A DNA stretch of 14,864 nt, from contig JAKAZH010000022.1 in NCBI GenBank assembly GCA_021815935.1, positions 1 to 14,864 on the forward strand. The letters run 5' to 3'. How positions within the stretch are numbered: position 1 is the first letter of the stretch; each line of letters opens with the position of its first letter. Below are positions 7,074 through 14,753 of this stretch, piece after piece. The notes under the pieces are model-generated. The model searched no databases. It was given only the letters and a program-made list of their open reading frames with translations, and was not told where the DNA came from. The translations under genes were made by a program, and so were the position numbers. The DNA comes from Actinomycetes bacterium. Its GTDB lineage: Bacteria; Actinomycetota; Acidimicrobiia; Acidimicrobiales; Palsa-688.

Positions 7074-8266
7074 CAAGCGCAAGGTCCTTGCGGCGGGTGC
7101 TGCTCTACTCCCACGACACGTACGGTCTCGGACATCTCCGCAGGAACCTTTCGATCGCACGGGAGCTGCTATGTCTGCCCAAGCCGCCGCGTGTGGTCCT
7201 CGCCACGGGCTCGACGGCAATCGGACGGGTCCCGCTACCGAACGGTCTGGCGACGGTAATGCTGCCGCCGGTCACAAAAACACCTCAGGGCGAATACCGT
7301 CCCATGGAGGCTTCGCTCGGCATTTCACTTGTCAGACGCGCGCGCTCCGCTGTGCTGCTCGACGTGGTGTCGCGCTGGAAACCGGACGTGATGCTCGTCG
7401 ATCACGCGCCTCACGGAATGAAAGGCGAGTTGCTTCCCGTGTTCGACCACATCAGACGTAGCGGCTCGCCCACGATGTTGACCCTCGGCTTGAGGGACAT
7501 ACTCGACGAGTCTTCGCGAGTGGTCTCGACGTGGAGAGCGGAAGACGTTTACGCGACGCTCGAAGACGTGTACGACTCGGTGATGGTCTACGGCGAACGC
7601 GACATGTTCGACGTCGCGAAGCTGTACAACCTGCCAGAGTCACTCGCCGATCGGATCGAGTACTGCGGATACGTGACGACCCCGGCGCAACGCTCGGATG
7701 CCCTACCAAGCGAAGTACCCGACGGGAGGCCGTTCGTTCTGGGCATGATCGGTGGCGGCGGCGACGGAGTCGAGGTACTGATCGACACAGCTGTGGCGGC
7801 CACCTCGATCGGGATCGCCTCCGTTTTGTGCACCGGTCCCCTCATGTCACCAAACGACCGGAAGCGTCTACGCTACGCCACGGACGAACTGAGGGACGTC
7901 TCCATCGTCGAGCACCTCGCCGAGCCAACCACCGTCGCCGCTCGCGCAGCGGCGGTAGTGTCTCGCGGAGGCTACAACAGCCTTTGCGAGCTGGTCGGCC
8001 TAGGGGTGCCGACGATCGTCGTACCGCGCCGGACACCACGACTAGAGCAGCTGCTGAGAGCCAACGCTTTCGCAGAGCGCGGACTGGTCGAAGTGGTCGA
8101 CGACAGCGCCCAGCTCGCCTCGACCCTGCCACGGGTCCTACGCGGGGCGTCCGCCGGTTGGAGCCGGGCCGGGCTCGACCTGGGCGGTGCAGTCAAAGTC
8201 GTCGCCCACCTCCGCCGCCTGGTCGGCGGGATGGACCTCCGTCCACTTGCCCGCATCCCCGCATAA
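7070..8266 (+). CDS. GT28/MurG-like glycosyltransferase (COG4671 type)
   Basis: This 398-residue protein resembles the 'predicted glycosyl transferase' family COG4671, with a GT-B fold related to MurG. The N-terminal lobe starts with VLLYSHDTYGLGHLRRN (10-26); the Gly-rich GLGH loop is the equivalent of MurG's acceptor-side loop. The C-terminal lobe has MIGGGGDGVE at its first strand and the donor-binding segment RGGYNSLCEL (299-308), followed by GVPTIVVPR. It has no membrane span and would act at the cytoplasmic membrane surface, moving a sugar from an activated nucleotide donor to a lipid or glycan acceptor; neither sugar nor acceptor can be told. The ATG is fixed by the ATGA overlap with the epimerase stop. 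The next gene follows after 11 bases. Its place between sugar-nucleotide and glycosyltransferase genes supports a role in assembling one glycan. Confidence 0.85.
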   Translation: MTSARSLRRVLLYSHDTYGLGHLRRNLSIARELLCLPKPPRVVLATGSTAIGRVPLPNGLATVMLPPVTKTPQGEYRPMEASLGISLVRRARSAVLLDVVSRWKPDVMLVDHAPHGMKGELLPVFDHIRRSGSPTMLTLGLRDILDESSRVVSTWRAEDVYATLEDVYDSVMVYGERDMFDVAKLYNLPESLADRIEYCGYVTTPAQRSDALPSEVPDGRPFVLGMIGGGGDGVEVLIDTAVAATSIGIASVLCTGPLMSPNDRKRLRYATDELRDVSIVEHLAEPTTVAARAAAVVSRGGYNSLCELVGLGVPTIVVPRRTPRLEQLLRANAFAERGLVEVVDDSAQLASTLPRVLRGASAGWSRAGLDLGGAVKVVAHLRRLVGGMDLRPLARIPA

Positions 8267-8277
8267 CCCCTACTCGA

Positions 8278-9642
8278 ATGACGAAACCGATCCCCGCCCA
8301 CAAACCGCAGCAGGTCCCGCCCGCTCCGACGGTCTGCTACCTGACGAAGCGATTCCCGAGACTGTCCGAGACGTTCATCCTCGACGAAATCCTCGGGGTG
8401 GAAGCAGCGGGTGTACCCCTGCGACTTTTTGCGATAGCAAACCCCGCTGAGCGGGCAGTACAAGCAGGGGTCGCCCGCGTGTCGAGCCCCGTCACATACC
8501 TTCGAAGCGGGACGAGCTTCCGGGTTTCGCTCAAAGACAACGGGCGTTTCCTCCTCGCCCACGCCCGCCTTTTGCGCCGTCACCCTCTCCGCTGGATCGC
8601 AGTCGTCGGCCACGTCCTCGCGAAGAGAAGGAGTCGTGCGACGCTCCGCCACCTGCTGGAGGCAGGATTGATGGCGGCGGAGATGGACCGCGTCAGTGCG
8701 ACCCACATCCACGCAGCGTTCGCCCACGGACCAGCAAGCATTGCACATTTTGTGTCCCTTCTAACTGGTCGGACCTTCTCCTTCGCGGCACACGCCAAAG
8801 ACCTCTACCTTTCAAGCCCGGACATTCTCGCGATCAAGGCCTCGGCCGCCGAGTTCGTCCTCGCGTGCTCGCAAAGCGCTGCCGACGAACTGAACCGCGT
8901 GGCCGAAGCGTACGTACCGAAGGACGCCGGATTGCGAGCCCCGAACGTCGTCTATGCGCCACATGGAGTCGACACGGCGCGCTTCGCGCCGTCCGACGAC
9001 GCAATCGACGCGACGTCCCAGGAACACCTTCGCGTCCTTGCTGTCGGGAGGCTCGTTCCCAAGAAGGGATACTCGACTCTCATCGACGCCCTCGGTGCCC
9101 TACGAGATCTCGGAGAGCCGTTCGAGTGCCGGATCGTAGGAGGTGGAGAGTTGCGCGACGAGCTGGAGTCTCAGGCGGCCGCCCTGGATCTCTGCAGCCA
9201 CGTCACTTTTACCGGCACTTTGACCCAAGACGAGATCATTGGCGAATACCACCGTGCAGACGTGATGGTCCAAGCGAGCGTCGTGACCTCCAACGGGGAC
9301 CGCGACGGGATCCCCAACGTCGTCCTCGAAGCAATGGCATGTGGCCTGCCGGTCATCGCGACCTCAGTCGCGGGAATCCCAGAAGTGATCGACCATGCGA
9401 AGTCTGGGATCCTCGTGCCGGCTGGTAACCCGGGTGCGCTGGCGGCAGCGTTGCGCGATTTGGCGGGTGATCCCGGTCTGAGAGCGCGCCTGGCAGCGAG
9501 CGCCAGAGCGTACGTGTCGGTAAATTTGTCACGGACGTCGTGCATCGCCCCCGTAGCGGAGCTTCTCGGAAGGAGTTGCGGCACCGAGACTGCGGCCCTC
9601 GCCGACAGACGAGTGCCCGTAGCGTCAGGTCAGCTCCGGTGA
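8278..9642 (+). CDS. GT4-family glycosyltransferase (colanic-acid WcaL-like)
   Basis: This 454-residue GT-B glycosyltransferase begins with the family-typical stretch YLTKRFPRLSETFILDEI after a short polar, Pro-rich N-terminus. That stretch is seen in exopolysaccharide transferases annotated as colanic acid biosynthesis WcaL. The middle has AVGRLVPKKGYSTLIDAL, the first strand of the donor-binding lobe, with the usual Lys for phosphate contact. The donor site is DGIPNVVLEAMACGLPV; the retaining-transferase E-x7-E motif is present as Asp343 ... Glu351, a conservative change at the first position. It probably adds one sugar to a growing lipid-linked glycan on the cytoplasmic side. The ATG at 8278 was chosen because homology begins soon after; no Shine-Dalgarno precedes it. 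The frame is open further upstream over the preceding gene, but that part is an out-of-frame shadow. It overlaps the next gene as GTGA. Confidence 0.88.
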   Translation: MTKPIPAHKPQQVPPAPTVCYLTKRFPRLSETFILDEILGVEAAGVPLRLFAIANPAERAVQAGVARVSSPVTYLRSGTSFRVSLKDNGRFLLAHARLLRRHPLRWIAVVGHVLAKRRSRATLRHLLEAGLMAAEMDRVSATHIHAAFAHGPASIAHFVSLLTGRTFSFAAHAKDLYLSSPDILAIKASAAEFVLACSQSAADELNRVAEAYVPKDAGLRAPNVVYAPHGVDTARFAPSDDAIDATSQEHLRVLAVGRLVPKKGYSTLIDALGALRDLGEPFECRIVGGGELRDELESQAAALDLCSHVTFTGTLTQDEIIGEYHRADVMVQASVVTSNGDRDGIPNVVLEAMACGLPVIATSVAGIPEVIDHAKSGILVPAGNPGALAAALRDLAGDPGLRARLAASARAYVSVNLSRTSCIAPVAELLGRSCGTETAALADRRVPVASGQLR

Positions 9643-10904
9643 TCCGCCACGAACATGCTGGGCTGGAAGTGGCATATCTCCTCCCCGATCCTGGTATTCC
9701 CGTCGGGGGATCGAAAGGCGCGTCCGTGCATGTCGAGTCGCTTTGCGCCGCGCTCGCGCGTCGCGGCGTGGACGTCACTCTCTACGCCGCTCGGGTCGCG
9801 GGCCCGATGACGGCCCGCGGCTCGGAGTCAGTCCGCGTGGTGCCGATCGACGTAGGTAGCGTATCGTCGGGTCAGGAGGCAGACGCTTCGCGTATTAGCG
9901 CCGCGAACTCCTACTTCGACCACGTGGAGCGTCTCTTGTCGTTTCGCGAGCCGCGCTGCATCATCGAGCGGCTCAGCCTCTTTGCTGGCCGCGGATCACA
10001 GCTCGCAGACAACCTCGGTGTGGCGCGTTTGGTCGAAGTGAACGCGCCGATAGCCGAGGAGCGGAAACGGCATTTCGGGCTGAACCTCGAGAGCGCCGCC
10101 CGCCAGGCTGAGTCCGATTCGCTGAAAGGAGCTAGCGTAGTCGCCGTTTCCGAGCCACTTGCGCGCTGGGCGCTCGACATGGGAGCCAGCCGGGCGAGAG
10201 TCATCCCCAACGGGGCTGACATAGAGGGCTTGGACCCGAACCTATTGTCATTTCTTGCGCCTATAACCAGAAGCCGGCTCGGCTTCGCGAAGTCCACTCC
10301 GGTGGTCGGCTTCATCGGGAGCCTCAAGCCTTGGCACGGTGTGGACGTGCTCATCGAAGCCGTCTCGCTGCTCGGTCAGACGATGCAGCTCGGATTGCTG
10401 ATCGTGGGTGAGGGCCCCGAGCACGACCGACTTTCCAAGTCCGTCAGCCGATTGGCACCCCAAGTTAACGCCGTGATGACCGGAGCGGTCGAACTTTCGC
10501 GGGTAGCAGAGCACATCGCCGCGATGGACATCTCGGTTGCGCCGTACTCCGCAAACGACTTCTTCTACTTTTCGCCCCTGAAGGTGGTGGAGGCCATGGC
10601 AGCCGGGCGCGCAGTCGTTGCGTCGGACTTCCCGCCGATCCGAGATCTGCTGGGATCCGCCGGCGTCTTGGTCACCCCCGGCGACTCTGCGTCCCTGGCA
10701 CGGTCCCTTCAGCGCCTTGCGGCCGAACCCGAGACACGTCGGCTTCTTGGGGCCACCGCCAGGGCCCGCGCCGTGGAGCGCTCTAGCTGGTCAAGCGTCG
10801 CCGACGCCGTTCTCGGGGAGATGGCCACCGCTAGCGACAAGATCGAGAATGCCGGCGTTGGAATCGCCTCGCGGACCGACACGCCCGATCGAAGCTCCAT
10901 TTGA
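9639..10904 (+). CDS. GT4-type glycosyltransferase (second)
   Basis: From GTG 9639 this is a 421-residue GT-B glycosyltransferase. The N-terminal lobe has VAYLLPDPGIPVGGSKGASV, with the GT4 Gly-rich acceptor loop followed by a helix (HVESLCAALARRG). The C-terminal lobe starts at GFIGSLKPWHGVDVLIEA and contains LLIVGEGPE, VAPYSANDFFYFSPLKVVE and EAMAAGRAVVASD. The FYFSPLK-x2-E form (309-318) keeps the second Glu of E-x7-E (Glu318) but has Tyr310 at the first position, as in some GT4 subfamilies. It would transfer a sugar to the same glycan as its neighbours; donor and acceptor are unknown. The GTG overlaps the previous stop (GTGA, 9639-9642). A second in-frame GTG at 9669 would also leave a complete fold, so the first ten residues are uncertain. 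An open stretch before 9639 (from ATG 9540) lies inside the previous gene and is rejected. Confidence 0.86.
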   Translation: MIRHEHAGLEVAYLLPDPGIPVGGSKGASVHVESLCAALARRGVDVTLYAARVAGPMTARGSESVRVVPIDVGSVSSGQEADASRISAANSYFDHVERLLSFREPRCIIERLSLFAGRGSQLADNLGVARLVEVNAPIAEERKRHFGLNLESAARQAESDSLKGASVVAVSEPLARWALDMGASRARVIPNGADIEGLDPNLLSFLAPITRSRLGFAKSTPVVGFIGSLKPWHGVDVLIEAVSLLGQTMQLGLLIVGEGPEHDRLSKSVSRLAPQVNAVMTGAVELSRVAEHIAAMDISVAPYSANDFFYFSPLKVVEAMAAGRAVVASDFPPIRDLLGSAGVLVTPGDSASLARSLQRLAAEPETRRLLGATARARAVERSSWSSVADAVLGEMATASDKIENAGVGIASRTDTPDRSSI

Positions 10905-12676
10905 CCCGCCGCTTGGCTCCGCTGTCATGGGAGCTGGACCTTGCAAGCGTTCGAGCGCCTCTGATCGGCGGGCTCGCCTTCTCTGTCCTGCGCGCGGTAC
11001 TTCAGTGGCTTGCCCCCGTCCCGCTCAAGTTGGTCTTCGACAACGTCCTCGCCACCCACCCGCTTGCGTGGGAGCTGCGCTGGTTGCCAAGCACCCGGCT
11101 TGCGCTTCTGTACAGTCTCTGCGCCCTCATGGTGGGAATAGCCGCGCTGCTTGGAATGTGCTCATACGCTGCGGCTGCACTTCTCGCGGGCGCAGGCCAG
11201 AGCGTCGTCGTCGACCTACGCTGTCGCCTTTTCGCGCACCTCGTCCGCCAGTCCCGTCGGTTCTACACGAACCGGCCGGTGGGAGACCTGCTCGCCCGCC
11301 TTGGCGGAGACGCCCAAGCGATGCAGAGCGCCGTCGTCAACGTGGCGCCGGTTGTGGCGGAGAACGCGTTGACGGTGGTCGGCATGCTCGTGATCATGAT
11401 GGTGGTCGACTGGCAGTTCAGCATTCTAGCGCTGTGCGTGTTCCCGATCTTGATGCTGATGGTTCGACACTACCTGTCGACAATCAAGCAGGCTCAACGC
11501 ACCGCGCGCCGAGCGGAGGGCGCGTCCAGCTCGACGGCCCAGCACGTACTCGTCGGCCTTGCCGTCGTACAGGCCTCGGGCGCTGAGAGCGACGAAGTCG
11601 AACGCTACCGGGCGAGTGCGTTGGAAGCTCTCCAAGCAAGCCGGCTCGCCGTTGTGCTCCAGTCGCGCTTCACGCCGCTAGTGACATTCGTGATGACAGT
11701 ATCGACAGCCGCCGTGGTACTCCTCGGCGGGCGGGAAGTCATAGCGGGGAGATTAACGCCTGGGGATCTGCTGCTTTTCAGCGCCTACTTCCGCAGCATG
11801 TATACGCCGGTCCGTCAACTTGCGAAGCTCGCCGGGACGATGGGGCGCGGCCAAGCGTCCGCCGAGCGGGTCCTCGAAGTTCTGCACACACACGACGAAC
11901 CGTCCGCTCCCGAGCATCCACTTCTGCCGTCGAAAGTGCGTGGAAAGCTCGCATTCGAGGCTGTCTCGTACTCCTACCCGGGTAAGCCGTCGTTTCTTGA
12001 GAGGATCGACCTAAGCGTCGACGCCGGGAGCCGTCACGCCATCGTCGGCGCCACCGGATCCGGCAAGAGTACGCTTCTCCGGCTCGCCTTGCGCTTCGCT
12101 GACCCCGACTCCGGCTGCGTCCGCTTCGACGGAGCCGACGTCCGGTCGTTGGACCTGCAGTGGCTTCGACGACAGATTTCCTTCGTGCCGCAAGAGACGG
12201 TCCTACTTCGGCCCACCGTATGGGAGAACATCGCCTACGGGTCCGACCTGACCACCCGGGGCGAAGCGATCGCCGCAGCCCGGGCTGCAGGAGTCCACGA
12301 GCTGTTGGCTAGCCTGCGCGACGGATACGACACCCCGGTCGGCGAGGCGGGATCGGCCCTGTCGGGCGGCCAGCGCCAGTGCATAGCCGTCGCCCGGGCC
12401 ATGGCCCGCGGCGGCCGCCTGATACTCCTCGACGAACCCACCACAGGCATGGATGCCTCCACACAGTCTGTGGTAGTCGAGGCATTCGCCCGTCTGAGCG
12501 AAGGGCGTACCACGCTTATGGTCACGCACCACCTCCTCGCAGTGCGCGACGTCGACGCAATCACCGTTATGGACACCGGAAGGATCATCGAACATGGAAC
12601 CCACAGCGACCTCATCGAATCAGGCTCCGCCTACAACACACTCCACCTCGCGTCCACAGGAGCCGCCGGTGACTGA
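10901..12676 (+). CDS. Half-size ABC exporter (MsbA/PglK-like flippase or glycan exporter)
   Basis: This 591-residue protein is one exporter half: six predicted membrane segments in about residues 15-315, then an ATPase domain. Motifs are Walker A GATGSGKST (383-391), Q-loop VPQE, signature LSGGQRQ (487-493), Walker B LILLDE (catalytic Glu512) and switch His543 in MVTHHLL; all are intact, so a homodimer would have two working ATP sites. The D-loop region reads EPTTGMD rather than the common exporter EATSALD. By family knowledge such half-transporters flip lipid-linked oligosaccharides or glycolipids (MsbA, PglK) or export small molecules; lying between glycosyltransferase and UDP-sugar genes favours a glycan substrate (inference). 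The start is TTG at 10901, which overlaps the previous stop (TTGA). An in-frame TTG at 10913 is the main alternative; the ATG at 10927 is out of frame. Its end overlaps the dehydrogenase gene by eight bases. Confidence 0.9.
   Translation: MTRRLAPLSWELDLASVRAPLIGGLAFSVLRAVLQWLAPVPLKLVFDNVLATHPLAWELRWLPSTRLALLYSLCALMVGIAALLGMCSYAAAALLAGAGQSVVVDLRCRLFAHLVRQSRRFYTNRPVGDLLARLGGDAQAMQSAVVNVAPVVAENALTVVGMLVIMMVVDWQFSILALCVFPILMLMVRHYLSTIKQAQRTARRAEGASSSTAQHVLVGLAVVQASGAESDEVERYRASALEALQASRLAVVLQSRFTPLVTFVMTVSTAAVVLLGGREVIAGRLTPGDLLLFSAYFRSMYTPVRQLAKLAGTMGRGQASAERVLEVLHTHDEPSAPEHPLLPSKVRGKLAFEAVSYSYPGKPSFLERIDLSVDAGSRHAIVGATGSGKSTLLRLALRFADPDSGCVRFDGADVRSLDLQWLRRQISFVPQETVLLRPTVWENIAYGSDLTTRGEAIAAARAAGVHELLASLRDGYDTPVGEAGSALSGGQRQCIAVARAMARGGRLILLDEPTTGMDASTQSVVVEAFARLSEGRTTLMVTHHLLAVRDVDAITVMDTGRIIEHGTHSDLIESGSAYNTLHLASTGAAGD
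12658..12662 (+). promoter_or_regulatory. Ribosome binding site AGGAG deciding the GTG start of the dehydrogenase
   Basis: AGGAG lies inside the end of the ABC exporter gene, six bases before GTG 12669. This selects the GTG over an in-frame ATG at 12594, which lacks such a site and would add 25 Thr/Ser/Pro-rich residues encoded only because the exporter gene is read in another frame. Confidence 0.7.
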
Positions 12677-14072
12677 ACCGCCGACGATCGGGGGCGGCGG
12701 AGTCAGCTCCGGCCACGAAGTTTGCGTCGTCGGGGCGGGCTATGTGGGCCTGACGGCCGCCGCTTGCCTCGCACACCTCGGCCATGTCGTCACCTGCGTG
12801 GAGGCTAGCCCTCTTCGCCTCCAGGTCCTCGAAGACGGTGGAATCCCGATCCACGAGCCGGGGCTTTCGGAGCTTGTCGGCGAGGGTGTCGCCAACGGCC
12901 GGCTGCGCTGGGCGGCCGACGTCGCCTCCGGTCTCGGCACGGCACGAATCGTCCTGCTCTGCGTTGGCACACCACCGAGGGCCGACGGCGAGCCTGACCT
13001 CAGTCAGCTCGCGGAGGCAGGCCGCCAGGTTGCCCGGGCGGCAACCGACGATCTCGTCGTGGTAGTGAAGAGCACCGTTCCGCCGGGATCGTGCGAAGCA
13101 ATCGAGCTCATCTGCGCAGAAGAGGTTCCCCCGGGTGTGCGGATCCGGGTTGCGTCAAGCCCGGAGTTTCTCCGCGAGTCGCGCGCCGTCGAAGACTTCC
13201 TCTACCCCGACCGCGTCGTAATAGGGGCGGAGGATCCGCAGGTAATCGATCTCGTCGCCAGCCTCTACCCGTCGGCGAGTCCCGTCGTGCGATGTGACCG
13301 GCGGGGCGCCGAGCTCGTCAAGTACGCCGCGAACACGTTCCTTGCGATCAAGATATCTTTCGCGAACGAGGTGGCGCAGCTCTGCGATGCCTTAGGGACG
13401 AACGCCATGAACGTGTTGGAAGGCGTCGGCTCGGATATCCGGATCGGTCGGCAGTTCCTCAGGCCAGGGCCAGGCTATGGAGGCTCGTGCCTGCCTAAAG
13501 ACGTCTCGGGATTCGTAGCCCTCGGCGAGTCGGCCGGCACTCGAACTGCTCTCGCCAGCGCCGCCGAAGAGCAGAACGCCTTCGCCCGGCGAAGTGTTGC
13601 GCGCAGACTTGAGCTGGTGATCGGATCCCTGCAAGGCAAGCGGATCGGACTCCTGGGGCTCGCCTTCAAGGACGGGACGGACGACGTACGCGACTCCCCG
13701 AGCATCCAGATAGCTGAGGACCTGATCGCCTCCGGGGCTACTGTGCGCGCCTACGATCCTCTCGCTCAGAGTGGCTCGACGCCCAATGGGGTGGAGCGCG
13801 TGCACCGGGCAAGCGAAGCGCTCGAACAAGCAGACGCAGTCGTCATCGCCGTCGACTCGGCGGAGTACCGCAACCTCGATCCCGGCGAGGTCGCTCGTCT
13901 CATGTCGGGCGACGTAGTTCTCGACGCCGCCGGGGTATGCGCCCTCGATTCGTGGGGCGCCGCCGGCCTGAGCGTGTACGGGGTGGGCCGCGGCACACCT
14001 ATGGCGTTCTACCCGGTAGTGTGGCCACCGCTGCGTTGGACCGCCCGTACGACCGAAATATCCCTCGACTGA
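12669..14072 (+). CDS. ugd: UDP-glucose 6-dehydrogenase (UDP-glucose/GDP-mannose dehydrogenase family)
   Basis: This 467-residue protein has all three domains of the family. The N-terminal Rossmann domain has GAGYVG (22-27) and CVEASPLRL, with the acidic residue after strand two that fits NAD. The central helical domain has KYAANTFLAIKISFANEV, whose Lys and Asn are catalytic in the family. The nucleophile is Cys274 in GYGGSCLPKD, and the C-terminal domain has GLLGLAFKDGTDDVRDSPS. The expected reaction is two-step NAD-dependent oxidation of UDP-glucose to UDP-glucuronate in the cytoplasm. Related enzymes oxidise UDP-N-acetyl sugars or GDP-mannose, so the substrate is probable rather than proven. 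An 18-residue Gly/Ser-rich leader precedes the first strand. The gene overlaps the exporter gene by eight bases. Its product would supply a uronic-acid donor to the glycosyltransferases encoded upstream, possibly through the epimerase. Confidence 0.9.
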   Translation: MTEPPTIGGGGVSSGHEVCVVGAGYVGLTAAACLAHLGHVVTCVEASPLRLQVLEDGGIPIHEPGLSELVGEGVANGRLRWAADVASGLGTARIVLLCVGTPPRADGEPDLSQLAEAGRQVARAATDDLVVVVKSTVPPGSCEAIELICAEEVPPGVRIRVASSPEFLRESRAVEDFLYPDRVVIGAEDPQVIDLVASLYPSASPVVRCDRRGAELVKYAANTFLAIKISFANEVAQLCDALGTNAMNVLEGVGSDIRIGRQFLRPGPGYGGSCLPKDVSGFVALGESAGTRTALASAAEEQNAFARRSVARRLELVIGSLQGKRIGLLGLAFKDGTDDVRDSPSIQIAEDLIASGATVRAYDPLAQSGSTPNGVERVHRASEALEQADAVVIAVDSAEYRNLDPGEVARLMSGDVVLDAAGVCALDSWGAAGLSVYGVGRGTPMAFYPVVWPPLRWTARTTEISLD

Positions 14073-14073
14073 G

Positions 14074-14084
14074 AAAGGAGGAGG
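14074..14084 (+). promoter_or_regulatory. Very strong Shine-Dalgarno (AAAGGAGGAGG) for the Ser/Thr-rich membrane protein
   Basis: This run contains a full anti-Shine-Dalgarno complement (AAAGGAGG, 14074-14081) and a second GGAGG, seven and four bases before TTG 14089. It is by far the strongest site in the window and begins one base after the dehydrogenase stop. It may compensate for the weak TTG start. Confidence 0.8.
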
Positions 14085-14088
14085 TATT

Positions 14089-14727
14089 TTGCCAACTCGA
14101 CACGGCTCGACGGTGCTTGCGTCGCTGGCCCGGCGTCTGCGGGGGCTACCCGGGCTTTATGTAGGATTCCTCATATTCGCCGGAAGCGCCGCAGCAATCG
14201 CCGGCGCAACTCTCAAGCTGGCCTCAGGCCCGCTGCCGGGACCTCTCAACCTTGTGACGCCAGCGTCGGCGTCGGCGGGCGTCACCACTGCTCCAGCACC
14301 GTCGACGACGGTCCCCTCCTACCTCGCTCAGAGGCACGGGGGCTCGCCGCTGCCTACCGCGTCCGGGGCCGTTTCGGCGACCGCATCCAACCAAGTCCTC
14401 ACACCCGCCGCGACACCAGAAACCGCGACCCGCACGAGCGTCAGCACGACACCAACTACCTCGCAGGAGACACCCGAGGTGGTGCAGCCGAGCCAGGCAG
14501 TCGTGCAGGTTGCTCCGCAGAGTAGCCCTCCGACTACCGGCGCGACCAGTGACGTTGGCGCGGGGACGGCTTCACCGACGACGACAGCGAAGTCGTCGTC
14601 GGGTGACTCCGCGTCAAAGTCACAGGACCCGTCTGCGACCACGACGACGTCGAATCCGGCTACGAGCTCCCCGGAGAGCTCCAGCTCGACGACGACCCTC
14701 GCGAAACCTTCATCGGGTGACAACTGA
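14089..14727 (+). CDS. Ser/Thr-rich single-pass membrane protein, mucin-like (hypothetical)
   Basis: I do not recognise a family. The 212-residue product has a basic N-terminus (Arg4, Arg15, Arg16, Arg18), one hydrophobic segment (about residues 23-44) and then a long low-complexity tail. By my count 64 of the 156 residues after position 56 are Ser or Thr, with much Ala and Pro and almost no aromatic residues. The charge pattern predicts N-terminus inside and tail outside. A short motif occurs twice, TTTAKSSSGD (164-173) and TTTLAKPSSGD (201-211). Such tails are typical of O-glycosylated, wall-spanning or disordered stalk regions. The TTG start is supported by the exceptional Shine-Dalgarno at 14074-14084. 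It lies 16 bases after the dehydrogenase gene and 26 bases before the next start, so it is probably co-expressed with the glycan genes. An acceptor, anchor or export-accessory role is inference only. Confidence 0.75.
   Translation: MPTRHGSTVLASLARRLRGLPGLYVGFLIFAGSAAAIAGATLKLASGPLPGPLNLVTPASASAGVTTAPAPSTTVPSYLAQRHGGSPLPTASGAVSATASNQVLTPAATPETATRTSVSTTPTTSQETPEVVQPSQAVVQVAPQSSPPTTGATSDVGAGTASPTTTAKSSSGDSASKSQDPSATTTTSNPATSSPESSSSTTTLAKPSSGDN
14575..14602 (+). repeat. Perfect 11-base inverted repeat (stem-loop) inside the Ser/Thr-rich gene
   Basis: CCGACGACGAC (14575-14585) and GTCGTCGTCGG (14592-14602) are exact reverse complements with a six-base AGCGAA loop. The arms encode a Thr run and a Ser run, so the palindrome may simply result from ACG and TCG codon repeats. 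No T-run follows, so it is not an intrinsic terminator. Confidence 0.6.
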
Positions 14728-14753
14728 CAACCTCGAGGCGCCGGCTTCCCCGG

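Noticed and set aside
7531..8277. Upstream extension of the first GT4 gene
   Set aside because: It lies out of frame inside the GT28-like gene, is an Arg-rich shadow translation, and GT4 similarity starts only after ATG 8278.
9540..9638. ATG 9540 as start of the second GT4 gene
   Set aside because: It would overlap the preceding gene by about 100 bases with basic low-complexity sequence; GTG 9639 gives a four-base overlap right before the first conserved strand.
12594..12668. ATG 12594 as start of the UDP-glucose dehydrogenase
   Set aside because: It has no ribosome binding site, and the added residues come from the overlapping exporter gene; GTG 12669 has AGGAG at ideal spacing.
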